The translations under genes were made by a program, and so were the position numbers. 41,231 bases of DNA from DATMER01 sp963741305 (GTDB lineage Bacteria > Acidobacteriota > Thermoanaerobaculia > Multivoradales > UBA5704), in assembly GCA_963741305.1 (NCBI GenBank), contig CAVUHL010000005.1, positions 1-41,231 on the forward strand. The letters run 5' to 3'. Positions 16,797 through 26,329 of this stretch are shown piece after piece. Numbering within the stretch: position 1 is the stretch's first letter; every line of letters starts with the position of its first letter. A model generated the notes under the pieces. That model saw only the letters and a program-made list of their open reading frames with translations. It did not search any database and was not told where the DNA came from.

Positions 16797-18575
16797 TCAG
16801 AAGCTCCAGAAGAGCGGGATCAGCAGCGTGGCGAGCAGCCAGAACAGGAGGTTGAGGGGGGTGCCGACCCGCAGGAAGTCGGCGAACCGGTAGTGCCCCG
16901 GGCCGTAGATCAACGTGTTCGTCTGGTAGCCCACGGGGGTCATGAAGCTCGCCGACGCGGCGAAGGTCACCGCCACGAGGAACGGCCGGGAATCGACTCC
17001 CAGCGCGGCGGCCGTGCTGATGGCGATGGGCGCGAGCAGGGCGGCCGTGGCGTTGTTCGACATCGCTTCGGTCAGCAGCGAGGTCAGGAGGTAGAAAGCC
17101 GAGACCAGCGCCACCGGTCCCCAGGCGCCAATCGTATCGACGAGCAGGGATGACAGAAGCCGGGCCGCTCCGGTGGTCTCCAGGGCGAGTCCCAGGGGCA
17201 GGATGCCGCCGAGGAGGAAGATGACCCGCCACTCGATGGCCTTGTAGGCCTCTGCGATTGTGAGACAACGGGTGAGCACCAGCAGAACCGAGCCGAGGAT
17301 GGCACTCCCCACGATGGGTAGAAGGCCCAGGGTCGCCGAGGCCACCACGCCGGCGACGATCGCCGTGGCGACGAGGAGCTTGCCCCGCCGCGGCGCGTCG
17401 AGGCCAATCTCGGAAACGAGCACGAAATCGGGATTGCGCTTAAACGGCTCGACGTGATCGCGCCGGACCTCAACGAGCAGCACATCGCCGGACCGCAGCC
17501 GGGTCGTTCCCACCCGTTCCCGCATGAGCTCGCCCCGGTGCCGGATGGCCAGGGCCGTGCCGCCGTAAACTTGTCGGAAGCCGGCCTCCTTGAGGGTCCT
17601 GCCCTCAAGATCCGATCCCGGGGTGATCACGACCTCCAGCATGGCGGCCTCGGACGAATGGAGGTCTTCGGCGCGCCACTTCAGGCCCGCCTTCAAGACG
17701 ATCCCCTCCTGCTCTTCGGCACGGCGGATCTTCTCGACGTCACAGCGCACCCGGAGCAGGTCGCCCGCTTCGAGGACCGTCTCGGCATCGGGGGCTGCCA
17801 GCCGCTGGTCGCCGCGGAGGATGGCGAGCACGTCGAGATCCAGGTCGCGAACCAGCGGCGACTCGCGTAGGGGACGGCCCACGGCGGGAGATCCGGGGAG
17901 CACGAGGATCTCGGTCAGATAGTCGCCCATGCCGTATGACTGCGCCAGGTCCGCGCCGGCGCGCCGGTCCGGGATGATCCGGATCCCGGCGGTCAGCATA
18001 TAGAGGCCGCCCGCGGCGAATAGCACCAGGCCGAGCGGCGACAGCTCGAACATCCCGATCGGGGCCTGCCCGTGCTGCGTCGCGATGGAGCTGACCAGGA
18101 TATTCGTGGAGGTTCCGATCAAGGTGCAGACGCCGCCGAACATCGATGCAAAAGAGAGCGGGATCAGCAGTTTCGAAGGGCTGACCCCCATGTCCCGCGC
18201 CAGCTCGAGGATGATCGGCAGGAAGATGGCCACGGCCGCCGTGTTGTTGATGAAGGCGGAGACGACCCCGATGAGGGCCATAAGAGCGATGAGCGCCGGC
18301 CGGAGACCGCGGCGGCCGACCGCCGCGAGCCGCTGACCGAGAAGGTTCATCACACCGGTGCGGGCCAGGCCGGCGCTGAGCACGAACATGGCGGCCACGG
18401 TGACGGTGGCCGGATTGCTGAATCCCGAAACGGCCTGCTCCGGACTGAGGACACTGCTGCCGAGGAGCGCGCACAACACCAACAGCGCCACCAGGTCCAC
18501 CGGCAGGCGCTCCGTCACGAAACAGACCACCGCTCCGGCGAGAATGGTGAGCACCAGTGCGATCTCGAAGGTCAT
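16797..18575 (-). CDS. SLC13/DASS-family permease with two RCK_C (TrkA-C) domains
   Basis: A 592-residue inner-membrane anion/dicarboxylate:Na+-type transporter. N-terminal helices (EIALVLTILAGAVVCFVTER) lead to the first hairpin motif SAFINNTAAVAIFLPII and TLIGTSTNILV. The central soluble region holds two TrkA-C domains (LTEILVLPGSPAVGRPL; MLEVVITPGSDLEGRTL). The second inverted repeat has TEAMSNNATAALLAPIA and MTPVGYQTNTLIYGPG. The ATG overlaps the stop of the DUF2254 gene (ATGA). TrkA-C domains may bind small anions or nucleotides to gate transport. Substrate cannot be told; sulphate, succinate and arsenite are all known in the family. Confidence 0.9.
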   Translation of the reverse strand: MTFEIALVLTILAGAVVCFVTERLPVDLVALLVLCALLGSSVLSPEQAVSGFSNPATVTVAAMFVLSAGLARTGVMNLLGQRLAAVGRRGLRPALIALMALIGVVSAFINNTAAVAIFLPIILELARDMGVSPSKLLIPLSFASMFGGVCTLIGTSTNILVSSIATQHGQAPIGMFELSPLGLVLFAAGGLYMLTAGIRIIPDRRAGADLAQSYGMGDYLTEILVLPGSPAVGRPLRESPLVRDLDLDVLAILRGDQRLAAPDAETVLEAGDLLRVRCDVEKIRRAEEQEGIVLKAGLKWRAEDLHSSEAAMLEVVITPGSDLEGRTLKEAGFRQVYGGTALAIRHRGELMRERVGTTRLRSGDVLLVEVRRDHVEPFKRNPDFVLVSEIGLDAPRRGKLLVATAIVAGVVASATLGLLPIVGSAILGSVLLVLTRCLTIAEAYKAIEWRVIFLLGGILPLGLALETTGAARLLSSLLVDTIGAWGPVALVSAFYLLTSLLTEAMSNNATAALLAPIAISTAAALGVDSRPFLVAVTFAASASFMTPVGYQTNTLIYGPGHYRFADFLRVGTPLNLLFWLLATLLIPLFWSF

Positions 18576-19963
18576 GGAGTCAGCCGTCCCGTCGGCGGCT
18601 CCGGGTCCGTGGGACCGAACCGCTCTCCGAGCGGCGTAAGGGCCCACAACGTGGCCGCGTGGCGTTCCTCGACCTCTCGGAGGTCTTGCTCGTTGAACAG
18701 GGTCTGGCGCGCGTCCTCGGCCACCTTGCCGGCGTGCAGGCGCAGGCAGGTGCGGTCCTCGGCGCGGCGGACGTGCCCGGCGACGGCCGCGATGGTGTCC
18801 AGAAGGCGCAGGAGGACAGAGACACTGCCGCGCCCGTACTGGCGGATCTGGTTGAAGGCCGCGTCAGCCATCTGGGAGAAGTCGGTGCTGGCCGCGATCA
18901 CCCGCAGCCGCCCATGGTCGTCGTAGCGGTAGGGCGACGGGATCTTGCGGCCGGCCAGCTTGCTCAGGGCGGTCCCCAGCCAGTCCAGGCATGTCATGGC
19001 GGTGAACGGATCGTTGATGCCGGGTGAGAGAGCCCGTGCCCCGATCTCCACGAGGCTGTGGACAGCGTACTCAGGGTCCTGCGTCGGTGTGCGGCGCCGA
19101 CCGATAATGAAGGCCTCGCGGATGCGGTCCCCGGCGCCGCCAACGGCACGGTCGGGCGGCCAGGCCCGGGCGAGCGCTCCTCTCTCCGTCACGAAATGGC
19201 CAGGGACCCGCAGGAGCTTGAGGACGAGGTCACTTTCGGAGGCGACCGCCATCAGATCCCCATCGTCGACGGCCTGAACGTACCCGCTCCGGTCCGCCTC
19301 GACGACGCCTCCCTCCCCTGCCACCTCCTCCGGCGCTTCCCCGGGAGCCTCGAGACCGGGCTCGCCCAGCTTCTCGGGGAACATCTGCTCGATCGCGTCC
19401 TCGAGTTCTTCGGCCACCGAAGCGATCAGATGCTCGACTTGGATGGCTCCCGCGACGTGATGAATGAAATAGATCAGTACGCCCAGGCTGGCCAGGGCGA
19501 ACGCCACCCCGAGCGTCACCGACAGATAGGGGACGAATTCCGTACCGTCGCCTCCACGCACCGTGCGCAGGACCAGCAGGCAATAGACGAAAGTCGAGAC
19601 GAACGTGCCGAGCACGACCTGGTTGCCGAAGTCGCGCACGAAGTTGCGTAGCAGCCGCGGCCCGAACTGCGTCGAGGCCAGCGTAAGCGCCACGATGGTG
19701 ATTGAAAAGGCCACCCCCGCCACCGTTATCATCGAGCCGGCGATGGTCGAGAGCACCTGCCGCGCCCCCTCGGGACTACCTGCCCAGATCCAGCCGACCG
19801 TCCGCATCCACTTGACCTTCACCAACCCGTCGACGTGGACGGACGCGAACGACAGGCCGACGGCGCCGACGGCCATCATCGTCGGCACGAACCAGTAGCT
19901 CGTGCGCAGCGACTCCCAGAGGTGGGCCAAGCGAGCGCTGCCCAGAAGAAATTTTCGATTCAT
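18572..19963 (-). CDS. DUF2254 family membrane protein
   Basis: 463 residues starting MNRKFLLGSARLAHLWESLR, then a hydrophobic run (FVPTMMAVGAVGLSF). Further membrane segments are STIAGSMITVAGVAFSITIV, VVLGTFVSTFVYCLLVL and LSVTLGVAFALASLGVLIYF, and the LASTQFGPRLLRNF signature of DUF2254 is present. A large cytosolic domain follows, with EYAVHSLVEIGARALSPGIN, the most conserved motif of the family. Function is unknown; members are often near ion-homeostasis genes. Start chosen at 19963 because the longer frame upstream is antisense-like to the sensor gene. Its end overlaps the SLC13 start. Confidence 0.88.
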   Translation of the reverse strand: MNRKFLLGSARLAHLWESLRTSYWFVPTMMAVGAVGLSFASVHVDGLVKVKWMRTVGWIWAGSPEGARQVLSTIAGSMITVAGVAFSITIVALTLASTQFGPRLLRNFVRDFGNQVVLGTFVSTFVYCLLVLRTVRGGDGTEFVPYLSVTLGVAFALASLGVLIYFIHHVAGAIQVEHLIASVAEELEDAIEQMFPEKLGEPGLEAPGEAPEEVAGEGGVVEADRSGYVQAVDDGDLMAVASESDLVLKLLRVPGHFVTERGALARAWPPDRAVGGAGDRIREAFIIGRRRTPTQDPEYAVHSLVEIGARALSPGINDPFTAMTCLDWLGTALSKLAGRKIPSPYRYDDHGRLRVIAASTDFSQMADAAFNQIRQYGRGSVSVLLRLLDTIAAVAGHVRRAEDRTCLRLHAGKVAEDARQTLFNEQDLREVEERHAATLWALTPLGERFGPTDPEPPTGRLTP

Positions 19964-20007
19964 GAGCGGTCCGAGCAGCGCCGTGCGAGCCGTTTTGCCC
20001 GCTCGCT

Positions 20008-20571
20008 TCAGGGCTCCGCACCTTGACGGCTGGATACCAGCAGGTTCTGGGTCTTGTAGCCCAGCCACAGGACCGCGACGCGCCCCGAGGCACCCTGGAA
20101 CGGCGCCGCGACCTCGAGCGTGCCCGGCAGGTCGCCAGGCCGGGTTTTGAGGTCGGTCGCCTGCAGAGCCCAGGAGGCGCGGTCGTCGGCCCGGCCAGCC
20201 ACCGCGTACTTCTCGTTGCTGCTCGTCAGGACCTTGCCGTCCGGCGCGAGAACGTGGACGAAGGCCACGTGGGGCAGCCGGAGAAGGCTCCCCTTCGCCA
20301 TGTCCAGTATCCCTTTCTGCTGCCCCAGGGTGCTCCCCTGGATGCCCGCCGCGAAGGCCCGAAAGACCGCTGTGGCCTCGCTCGTGGCGAGTCTCACGGC
20401 GCGCGCCTCGCACTGCTGCTGCACCTGGTTGACGGCGCTCTCGTGCCGCGCCTCCAACTCCGCGGCCTGCCGCTCGCCGCGCCGTTGCGACGTGTTCCAG
20501 ACCGCGAAACAGATCAGGATCAGCAGCAAGGCTACGGCGATTTCAATGATCAGACGTTTACGATTTGGCAT
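20008..20571 (-). CDS. single-pass membrane protein with an extracytoplasmic sensor-like domain
   Basis: 187 residues with one N-terminal membrane segment (LIIEIAVALLLILICFAVW) followed by a coiled-coil linker (RRGERQAAELEARHESAVNQ) and a periplasmic domain resembling a PAS/Cache sensor fold (RLPHVAFVHVLAPDGKVLTS, TLEVAAPFQGASGRVAVLWL). No kinase or output domain follows, so it may be a stand-alone ligand-binding subunit. AGGAGG lies upstream. It sits 27 bases after the L,D-transpeptidase and 44 before the DUF2254 gene, in the same operon. The fold call is by pattern only. Confidence 0.6.
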   Translation of the reverse strand: MPNRKRLIIEIAVALLLILICFAVWNTSQRRGERQAAELEARHESAVNQVQQQCEARAVRLATSEATAVFRAFAAGIQGSTLGQQKGILDMAKGSLLRLPHVAFVHVLAPDGKVLTSSNEKYAVAGRADDRASWALQATDLKTRPGDLPGTLEVAAPFQGASGRVAVLWLGYKTQNLLVSSRQGAEP

Positions 20572-20598
20572 CTATCCTCCTTCCATCTTCACTGCTTT

Positions 20599-21375
20599 TC
20601 ATGGCTCAGGCGGCGGGGCCTCCTGCGGCAGCTCCACGCCCCTGGCGAGCCACTCCAACGAACGCCAGGACGGCGGCGCGCCGAAATCGTACTGTTGCAG
20701 GATAAAAACGGGAGTTCCGGGATCGAGCACGGTCCATCCCCGCTCGTCGAGCACCCAACCCTCGCCCCACTCGTAGAGCCATTGCGCGTCACGCTCCAGG
20801 AGCCGGACGCAGGCGTGGCTGGCGGGCCGGCCGGGCAAGGTGAACTGATGGAATGCGATTCCCCGATCGTTGTGGAAGTTGAAGTACCAGGGCAGGTACC
20901 AGTCGGGGTCGACCGTGCTGTGCCGCCCGGGCGACCTCCAGTTCAGGTGGAAGAGGCCCGAGGGTGTCGGGTGCGCTTCGCGGCCCGAGCTGACCGGTCC
21001 CCACCGTACCAGTCGGCCGCTCTCGTAGCCTCCGAAAACCTGCGACGGCTGGTGGACGACCAGCGCCTTGGGATGTTCGTTCGCCCACGCGCAGCTCAGC
21101 GGTAAGGGGCTGTACTGCAACTCGTCGTCGAGCCACTGCTCGGGGATCACCAGCACTGGGAGACGCCCGAGGTGGGCGACGTCGGCTCGATTCAGCATCT
21201 CGAGAAGAGTCAACTGGTCCGGACTGAACCGCCGCCGCAGAGCCACTTCACCGGACTTCTCCTGTTCCAGGCGGTACGCCCTGTCCCGGGTCGGCGGGCC
21301 AGCGGCCGGCGTCTGGGCGGCCAGAGTGGCTGCATCGACCAGGAGAAACGCTGCCAGGAGAATTCCTCGATTCAC
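20599..21375 (-). CDS. L,D-transpeptidase (YkuD domain), secreted
   Basis: 258 residues with a signal peptide (ILLAAFLLVDAATLAAQ). The YkuD core contains LVRWGPVSSGREAHPTPSG, a conserved HQF and the catalytic box SHACVRLLERDAQWLY, where His and Cys are the catalytic pair (SHGCVR in most members, Ala for Gly here). The usual substrate is peptidoglycan stem peptides, making 3-3 cross-links or attaching envelope proteins. Its position in an envelope/ion operon fits a cell-wall stress role. A conserved acidic N-terminal region (RFSPDQLTLLEMLNRAD) may be an accessory domain. Confidence 0.9.
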   Translation of the reverse strand: MNRGILLAAFLLVDAATLAAQTPAAGPPTRDRAYRLEQEKSGEVALRRRFSPDQLTLLEMLNRADVAHLGRLPVLVIPEQWLDDELQYSPLPLSCAWANEHPKALVVHQPSQVFGGYESGRLVRWGPVSSGREAHPTPSGLFHLNWRSPGRHSTVDPDWYLPWYFNFHNDRGIAFHQFTLPGRPASHACVRLLERDAQWLYEWGEGWVLDERGWTVLDPGTPVFILQQYDFGAPPSWRSLEWLARGVELPQEAPPPEP

Positions 21376-21436
21376 TCAACAGAGTATAGCAAAGGCGCAG
21401 GGCGGCCCGCCGGCCACCCCGCCAACCGCCGCGCTC

Positions 21437-21808
21437 CTACACCCAGTAGGGACGGTACCCATAGTAGCTGTGGATCTGGGATCCCCAGTCACGGTCCGCC
21501 GCGCTCGGCCAGTCGTTCTTGTCGAACCCCGGAGCCTTCTTGAGCTTCTCCTTGGCGACGTCGAGGACGAAGCCCTCGCGGTCCGCATCCAGCTTCAAGG
21601 CCTGGAAGGGGATCGCGAACAGCTTGTCTCCCATCCCCAGGAAACCGCCGAACGAAAGGACCGCATAGGCCACGCGGCCGTCGTGCAGATCGATCATCAG
21701 CTCCTCGATTTTGCCGAGATCCTCTCCGGCGGGGTTCATCACGCGATCACCGGTCAGGGTCGTCGCGGAAAGCACGTGCGGCCGGGTTGCCATTTTCGTC
21801 TGTGTCAT
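21437..21808 (-). CDS. PRC-barrel domain protein
   Basis: 123 residues starting MTQTKMATRPHVL with GAAAGGAG upstream. The barrel contains TLTGDRVMNPAGEDLGKIEE, RVAYAVLSFGGFLG and KLFAIPFQALKLDADREGFV, all typical. The C-terminal tail ends with an aromatic stretch (SYYGYRPYWV). PRC-barrel proteins of this type act in stress response or membrane-proximal binding; partners are unknown. It is the first gene of the minus-strand group with the transpeptidase, sensor, DUF2254 and SLC13 genes. The extended frame to 21976 is rejected because it crosses the promoter region. Confidence 0.9.
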   Translation of the reverse strand: MTQTKMATRPHVLSATTLTGDRVMNPAGEDLGKIEELMIDLHDGRVAYAVLSFGGFLGMGDKLFAIPFQALKLDADREGFVLDVAKEKLKKAPGFDKNDWPSAADRDWGSQIHSYYGYRPYWV

Positions 21809-21896
21809 GTGTGCTCCTTTCTTTCTATTCATGGATGACGCGAACACCTGCGAGAGACAAGCCCTCCCGGCGTTCACACCGCGTTTGGCGATTGCC

Positions 21897-21922
21897 AATT
21901 GCAAAATATTAACAATGCAATT
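21897..21922. promoter_or_regulatory. AT-rich inverted repeat in divergent promoter region
   Basis: AATTGCA (21897-21903) and TGCAATT (21916-21922) flank an AT-only centre in an otherwise GC-rich region between the divergent PRC-barrel and antiporter genes. The arms extend to CCAATTGCA / TGCAATTTGG with a bulge. It is a good candidate for an operator controlling both directions; no known regulator was matched. Confidence 0.4.
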
Positions 21923-22094
21923 TGGATGCCTGAGTTGAAGATGCGGCCTCCTGGTCCACCGGCAGGACGTCGTCATGGATCCGGCGTATCCGAAACATGG
22001 TCGGGCGGCTCTGATGCCGTGGGCGTACCGCGCCGGGGGGCGCGGGAGCCGGCTGACTTACGGTAGAGTCTGTGCCGTCAACGCGAGAGGAACC

Positions 22095-23979
22095 ATGCAT
22101 TCCGCAACGTGGAGCGATCCAGCCCTGACCATCGCGCTCGCCCTGGCGGCGGGAATGATCGCCCACGCCGTGGCCCGGCACCTCAAGGTGCCCGGCATCG
22201 TCCTGCTGCTGGCCACCGGCGTGCTCCTGGGGCCGGATGTCCTGGACGTCGTGCGGCCGGTGACCCTCGGGGCTTCGCTCCACGACCTGGTCGGTTTCGC
22301 CGTGGCGGTGATCCTGTTCGAGGGCGGGATGAACCTCAACCTCGAGCGGCTCCGGCATCAGGCGCGGAGCATCCGCCAACTCGTGACTGTGGGCCCCCTG
22401 GTCACCGCCGTTGGAGGGGCTCTGGCGGCGCGGTGGATCCTCGGGTGGGATTGGACCATCGCGATTCTCTTCGGCACCCTGGTCATGGTCACGGGTCCGA
22501 CGGTGATCACACCGCTGCTGCGGCGGATCAAGGTCGAGCCGCGAGTGGCGACCGTGCTGGAGGCGGAAGGGGTGCTGGTGGATGCCATCGGCGCCATTGT
22601 GGCGGTGGTGGCCCTGGAGGTCGCCATCGGGCCGCCGGGCCACACCGTGGCCTTCGGCGCCTGGCACGTGGTCTCGCGCCTCGGCTTCGGCGCTCTGCTG
22701 GGTGCTGCCGGCGGCTTCGCCATCGCAACCCTCCTACGATTCCAGAAGGCCATCCCCGAGGGCCTGGAGAGCGTCTTCACACTGGCTCTCGTCCTGCTCC
22801 TGTACCAGGGGAGCAATGCGGTCATGCCGGAAACGGGCATCGTCGCCGCGGTGGCGGCCGGCCTCGTGGTCGGCAACGCCGACGCGCACGTCGTCGCCGA
22901 GCTACGGGAGTTCAAGGAGCAGCTCTCGGTAATGCTGATCGGCCTGCTGTTCGTCCTGCTTGCCGCGGATGTCAGGATGGTCGAGGTCGCGAGGCTCGGC
23001 GGGGCCGGGGCCGGGCTGGTCGCTGCCTTGATGCTCTTGGTGCGGCCGCTCAACGTGCTCGCCGGCACCTGGGGGACCGGTCTCACGCGGCGTGAGAAGG
23101 CATTCCTCTGCTGGCTTGCGCCGCGCGGCATCGTAGCCGCCGCAGTCTCGTCGCTGTTCGCCCAGACTCTGGAGGAGGAGGGCATCGCAGGTGGCTCCGA
23201 GCTGCAGTCCATGGTCTTCCTGGTGATCGCCGCCACCGTGGTCGTCCAGGGCCTCTCGGGTGGGCTCGTGGCGAGCCTCCTTGGACTGCGGCGCCCGTCG
23301 GACCGGGGCTATGTGATCCTGGGCGCCAACCTCTTGGGCCGCTCCCTGGCTCACGCGCTGGGCGAAACTGGCGACGAGGTCGTGCTGATCGACTCCAACC
23401 CCAAGGCCTGCCGTAACGCCAGAGCGGAGGGCTTCCAGGTCCTCCACGGCAGCGGCCTCGACCCCCGCGTCCAGGAACAGGCGGAGCTCGACACCCGGGC
23501 CGGGTGCCTCGGAGTCACCACCAACGAGGAGGTCAACCTCCTCTTCGCCCGCCAGGCGAAGAAGGACTTCAAGGTGCCCCGGGTCTGGGTGGCGCTGCGC
23601 CGCGGCCATCTCGGCATCAACGAGGAGCCGGTGCATCGCTTCGGGGGACACGTCCTGTTCGGCGAACCCCAGGAGGTCGACCTTTGGACGCTTCGCGTCG
23701 ACGGGGGAGAGGCGAGGGTCGAACGCTGGCTGTACGAGGGCGAGAAGCCCTCTGTCCTGCTGGTCGATGAGGATCTTCGACCTGCGCTTGCTTCCTCTCG
23801 CGGTCCGCCGCGGCCGGTCGGTCCTGCCGGTAGACGAAGAGTTGGTCTTCCAGGCCGGGGACCTGCTTTCTCTGGTCATCGCTCGCGAGAGCCGCGCCGA
23901 GATCCTGAGCTGGCTTCGCGGACGAGGATGGGTTCCGGCCGATGACACGGCGACCGTGCCCAAGGTGCCCAAGGTGTGA
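22095..23979 (+). CDS. cation:proton antiporter (CPA family) with RCK_N domain, one frameshift near the 3' end
   Basis: Starts at 22095 with GAGAGG upstream and encodes about 627 residues if one base is removed near 23770. The membrane part has some 12 helices with the family's key motifs: AVAVILFEGGMNLNLERL, MVTGPTVITPLLRRIKVEPR (TGPT) and LEAEGVLVDAIGAIVAVVAL (EGVLVDAIG). The membrane part ends at LAPRGIVAAAVSSLFAQ. A TrkA-N NAD-binding domain follows (YVILGANLLGRSLAHALGET, VVLIDSN), and after the frameshift a TrkA-C-like segment (VDEELVFQAGDLLSLVIARE). It exchanges Na+ or K+ for protons. The downstream end at 23979 is that of the corrected frame. Confidence 0.87.
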
Positions 23980-24007
23980 CAAACTGGCGAATGCTCTGCG
24001 CTTCGGT

Positions 24008-24115
24008 ATGCGTCCTTTCTGGTTAAACCAGTTGATCGCGGTGGCCACGCCGGCGGGGTACGAGTATCTGCTGCAACTGGCGGGGCCACAGGCCGGCGAT
24101 GAGGAAAAGAAGTAA
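24008..24115 (+). CDS. very short ORF between the two antiporters
   Basis: 35 residues, starting MRPFWLNQLIAVATPAGYEY and ending GPQAGDEEKK, just before the next antiporter gene. No clear ribosome site precedes it. It could be a small peptide, part of a leader that couples the two transporters, or chance. No family recognised. Confidence 0.25.
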   Translation: MRPFWLNQLIAVATPAGYEYLLQLAGPQAGDEEKK

Positions 24116-24118
24116 CGG

Positions 24119-25570
24119 ATGTCTCCAGTTTCAGGTTCCATGACGACTGCTTTTCCCACGCCCCTGGATACGTATCCTGCGGCGTCAGGGGATGGCCTGA
24201 TGGCGACGCTGGCGGATCGTGTCGCAGTGGACCCGTTCAACGCCGTAGCGACGGGAATCTTCATTCTGGCGATCCTGCATACATTTTCGGCAGCGCGGTT
24301 TTCCAAGCTGGCCCACACCGTTCAGAGCCGGGCCGACAGGCGCTTACGCGCCGAAGGCCGGCCGGCCACGCCCAGCGTTCTCGCGGAGCTTCTGCACTTC
24401 CTCGGAGAGGTCGAAGTCGTGTTCGGGCTCTGGGCAATCCCCCTTCTCGTCGCCGTGATCGCCCACGCCGGATGGGACCAGGCGACGCATTATTTGAACG
24501 ACACCGTGAACTATACGGAACCGCTGTTCGTGATCGTTATCATGGCGCTCGCCTCCACGCGGCCGATCATCGGCCTTGCAGAAGCATCGCTGCGCCGTGT
24601 AGCAGCCTTGGGAGGCCGCACGCCCGGAACCTGGTGGTTCGTGATCCTGACCATTGGCCCTTTGCTGGGGTCGTTCATCACCGAGCCGGCCGCAATGACG
24701 ATCTGTGCGCTTCTGCTCGCGCGGCAGTTCTATGATCTCAACCCCAGCTCCCGATTGAAGTACGCCACTCTCGGGCTTCTTTTCGTCAATGTCTCTATCG
24801 GGGGCACCCTCACGCATTTCGCGGCGCCGCCGGTTCTGATGGTCGCACGTCCGTGGGGCTGGGACACAGCTTTCATGCTTGAGCATTACGGCTGGCGGGC
24901 AGTGCTCACCGTGGTCGGATCAACCTCGATTTATTCTTTGATCTTTCGGCGCGAACTGCAACGGCTGGCCTCGCGTCCGCCAGCACCGGACATCGAACAG
25001 CCCGAAGAGGCCGGCGGTGAGCGCAGGCATACGCTCCTGCAGGTGCCGCTTTGGGTGACGGTGATCCATCTGCTCTTCATCGCCTGGACCGTGCTGAATG
25101 CGCATCACCCGGCCCTTTTCGTCGGAGGCTTCCTCTTCTTCCTCGGCTTCGTACAGGCTACAGCGCCTTATCAGAGCCAAGTTGATTTAAAGGCGCCGCT
25201 GCTGGTGGGGTTCTTTCTCGGGGGGCTGGTCATTCACGGGGGGCTTCAGGCTTGGTGGATCGCCCCTGTGCTCGCGAGCTTATCCGAGACACCGCTGTTC
25301 TTCGGCGCGACCATCCTCACCGCATTCAACGACAACGCTCTCATCACCTTTCTGTCCACACTCGTGCCCAATCTCAGCGATTCATTGAAGGTAGCGGTAG
25401 TGGCAGGGGCAGTAACGGGTGGCGGCTTGACGGTGATCGCGAATGCCCCTAACCCGGCTGGCCAAGCCATTCTGGGCCGGTTCTTCGACGGTATGATCGA
25501 GCCGTTAAAGCTGGTGCTTGCGGCTCTCATTCCGACGCTGGTGGCGATTTTCATGTTCCGCGTGCTGTAG
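24119..25570 (+). CDS. putative Na+/H+ antiporter (PF07399-like family)
   Basis: 483 residues, integral membrane, with about 12 hydrophobic segments. Recognisable stretches are VEVVFGLWAIPLLVAVIAHA, GPLLGSFITEPAAMTICALL, YATLGLLFVNVSIGGTLTHF, TAFNDNALITFLSTLVPNL and VIANAPNPAGQAILGRFF. The FNDNA and NPAG pair is characteristic of this arsenite/Na+ permease-like superfamily group. The start at 24119 lies three bases after the small ORF; a downstream ATG (MTTAFPTPLDTY) at residue 8 is possible. Substrate is inferred from family name only. Confidence 0.85.
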   Translation: MSPVSGSMTTAFPTPLDTYPAASGDGLMATLADRVAVDPFNAVATGIFILAILHTFSAARFSKLAHTVQSRADRRLRAEGRPATPSVLAELLHFLGEVEVVFGLWAIPLLVAVIAHAGWDQATHYLNDTVNYTEPLFVIVIMALASTRPIIGLAEASLRRVAALGGRTPGTWWFVILTIGPLLGSFITEPAAMTICALLLARQFYDLNPSSRLKYATLGLLFVNVSIGGTLTHFAAPPVLMVARPWGWDTAFMLEHYGWRAVLTVVGSTSIYSLIFRRELQRLASRPPAPDIEQPEEAGGERRHTLLQVPLWVTVIHLLFIAWTVLNAHHPALFVGGFLFFLGFVQATAPYQSQVDLKAPLLVGFFLGGLVIHGGLQAWWIAPVLASLSETPLFFGATILTAFNDNALITFLSTLVPNLSDSLKVAVVAGAVTGGGLTVIANAPNPAGQAILGRFFDGMIEPLKLVLAALIPTLVAIFMFRVL

Positions 25571-25625
25571 CCCCGGGGCTCTATGCCAGGGGATGGTGCG
25601 CCAGCGCCGGATAAAAAGAAGGCGG

Positions 25626-25656
25626 CCCCGCGGGACCGCCCGGGCCGCCCGCGGGG
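25626..25656. terminator. GC-rich hairpin between convergent genes
   Basis: CCCCGCGGG (25626-25634) pairs perfectly with CCCGCGGGG (25648-25656) around a 13-base loop. AAAAAGAA precedes the left arm and AGAAAA follows the right arm. It lies between the convergent antiporter and pal genes and could end transcription from both sides, although the T tracts are weak. Confidence 0.45.
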
Positions 25657-25689
25657 AGAAAATCGCGAGCGGGACCTGCTATGTGCAAC

Positions 25690-26268
25690 TCAGCCGTCGT
25701 TACGGCCGGTGACCACGGGATGGGCACGCCGGTTCTGCTCCCAGCAGCTCTCGTCCGCGTCGGCGCAGACGGGCCGTTCCTTGCCATAGCTGATCGTGCT
25801 AAGGCGGGAAGCGGGCACGCCAAGAGAGACCATGTAGCTCTTAGCTGCCTGAGCCCGGCGCTCTCCCAAGGCCAGGTTGTATTCCGCCGTGCCGCGCTCG
25901 TCACAGTGGCCCTCCAGGGTGAACACGAACTGGGAATTTCCGCTCAGGAAGCGGGCGTTGCTGGCGAGCTGATCCCGGGCTTCGTCGCTGAGATCGGCCT
26001 GGTCGTAGTTGAAGTAGGCATCGCCTACCAATCCTTGACGCCGCAGGTATTCGTTGACCGAGTCCAGGTCGCCGCTCAGCGGGTCGGGCTCCGGAGCCGG
26101 GACCGTCTCGGGCTCCGAGGCCGTGGGCTTGGTTTCCAGGGTGGGTGCAGTGGGGGCCGTGGAGACCGGCAGGTCCGGCGCGGTTTTCGGTGTCTGGCGA
26201 TGGCGGCATCCTGCCGTAGGCAGGCATAGGGCGATGAGAGCGAGCACAATGAGATTTCTGGGGCGCAT
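25690..26268 (-). CDS. pal: peptidoglycan-associated lipoprotein Pal
   Basis: 192 residues starting at 26268 with GGAGGAG upstream. A lipoprotein signal (NLIVLALIALCLPTAGC) anchors it to the outer membrane. A Pro/Thr/Glu-rich linker (PAPEPDPLSGDLDSVNEYLR) leads to an OmpA-like peptidoglycan-binding domain with AYFNYDQADLSDEARDQL, TLEGHCDERGTAEYNLALGE and RAQAAKSYMVSLGV, the hallmark of Pal. No tol genes lie beside it. It is divergent from a histidine kinase gene, with a palindrome between them. Supports a Gram-negative envelope. Confidence 0.93.
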   Translation of the reverse strand: MRPRNLIVLALIALCLPTAGCRHRQTPKTAPDLPVSTAPTAPTLETKPTASEPETVPAPEPDPLSGDLDSVNEYLRRQGLVGDAYFNYDQADLSDEARDQLASNARFLSGNSQFVFTLEGHCDERGTAEYNLALGERRAQAAKSYMVSLGVPASRLSTISYGKERPVCADADESCWEQNRRAHPVVTGRNDG

Positions 26269-26329
26269 CACGTCTTTCTCCTCCTGCGGCGAGTATAGAA
26301 AGCCGCTGGCGGTGACTCCATGTGTCGGT

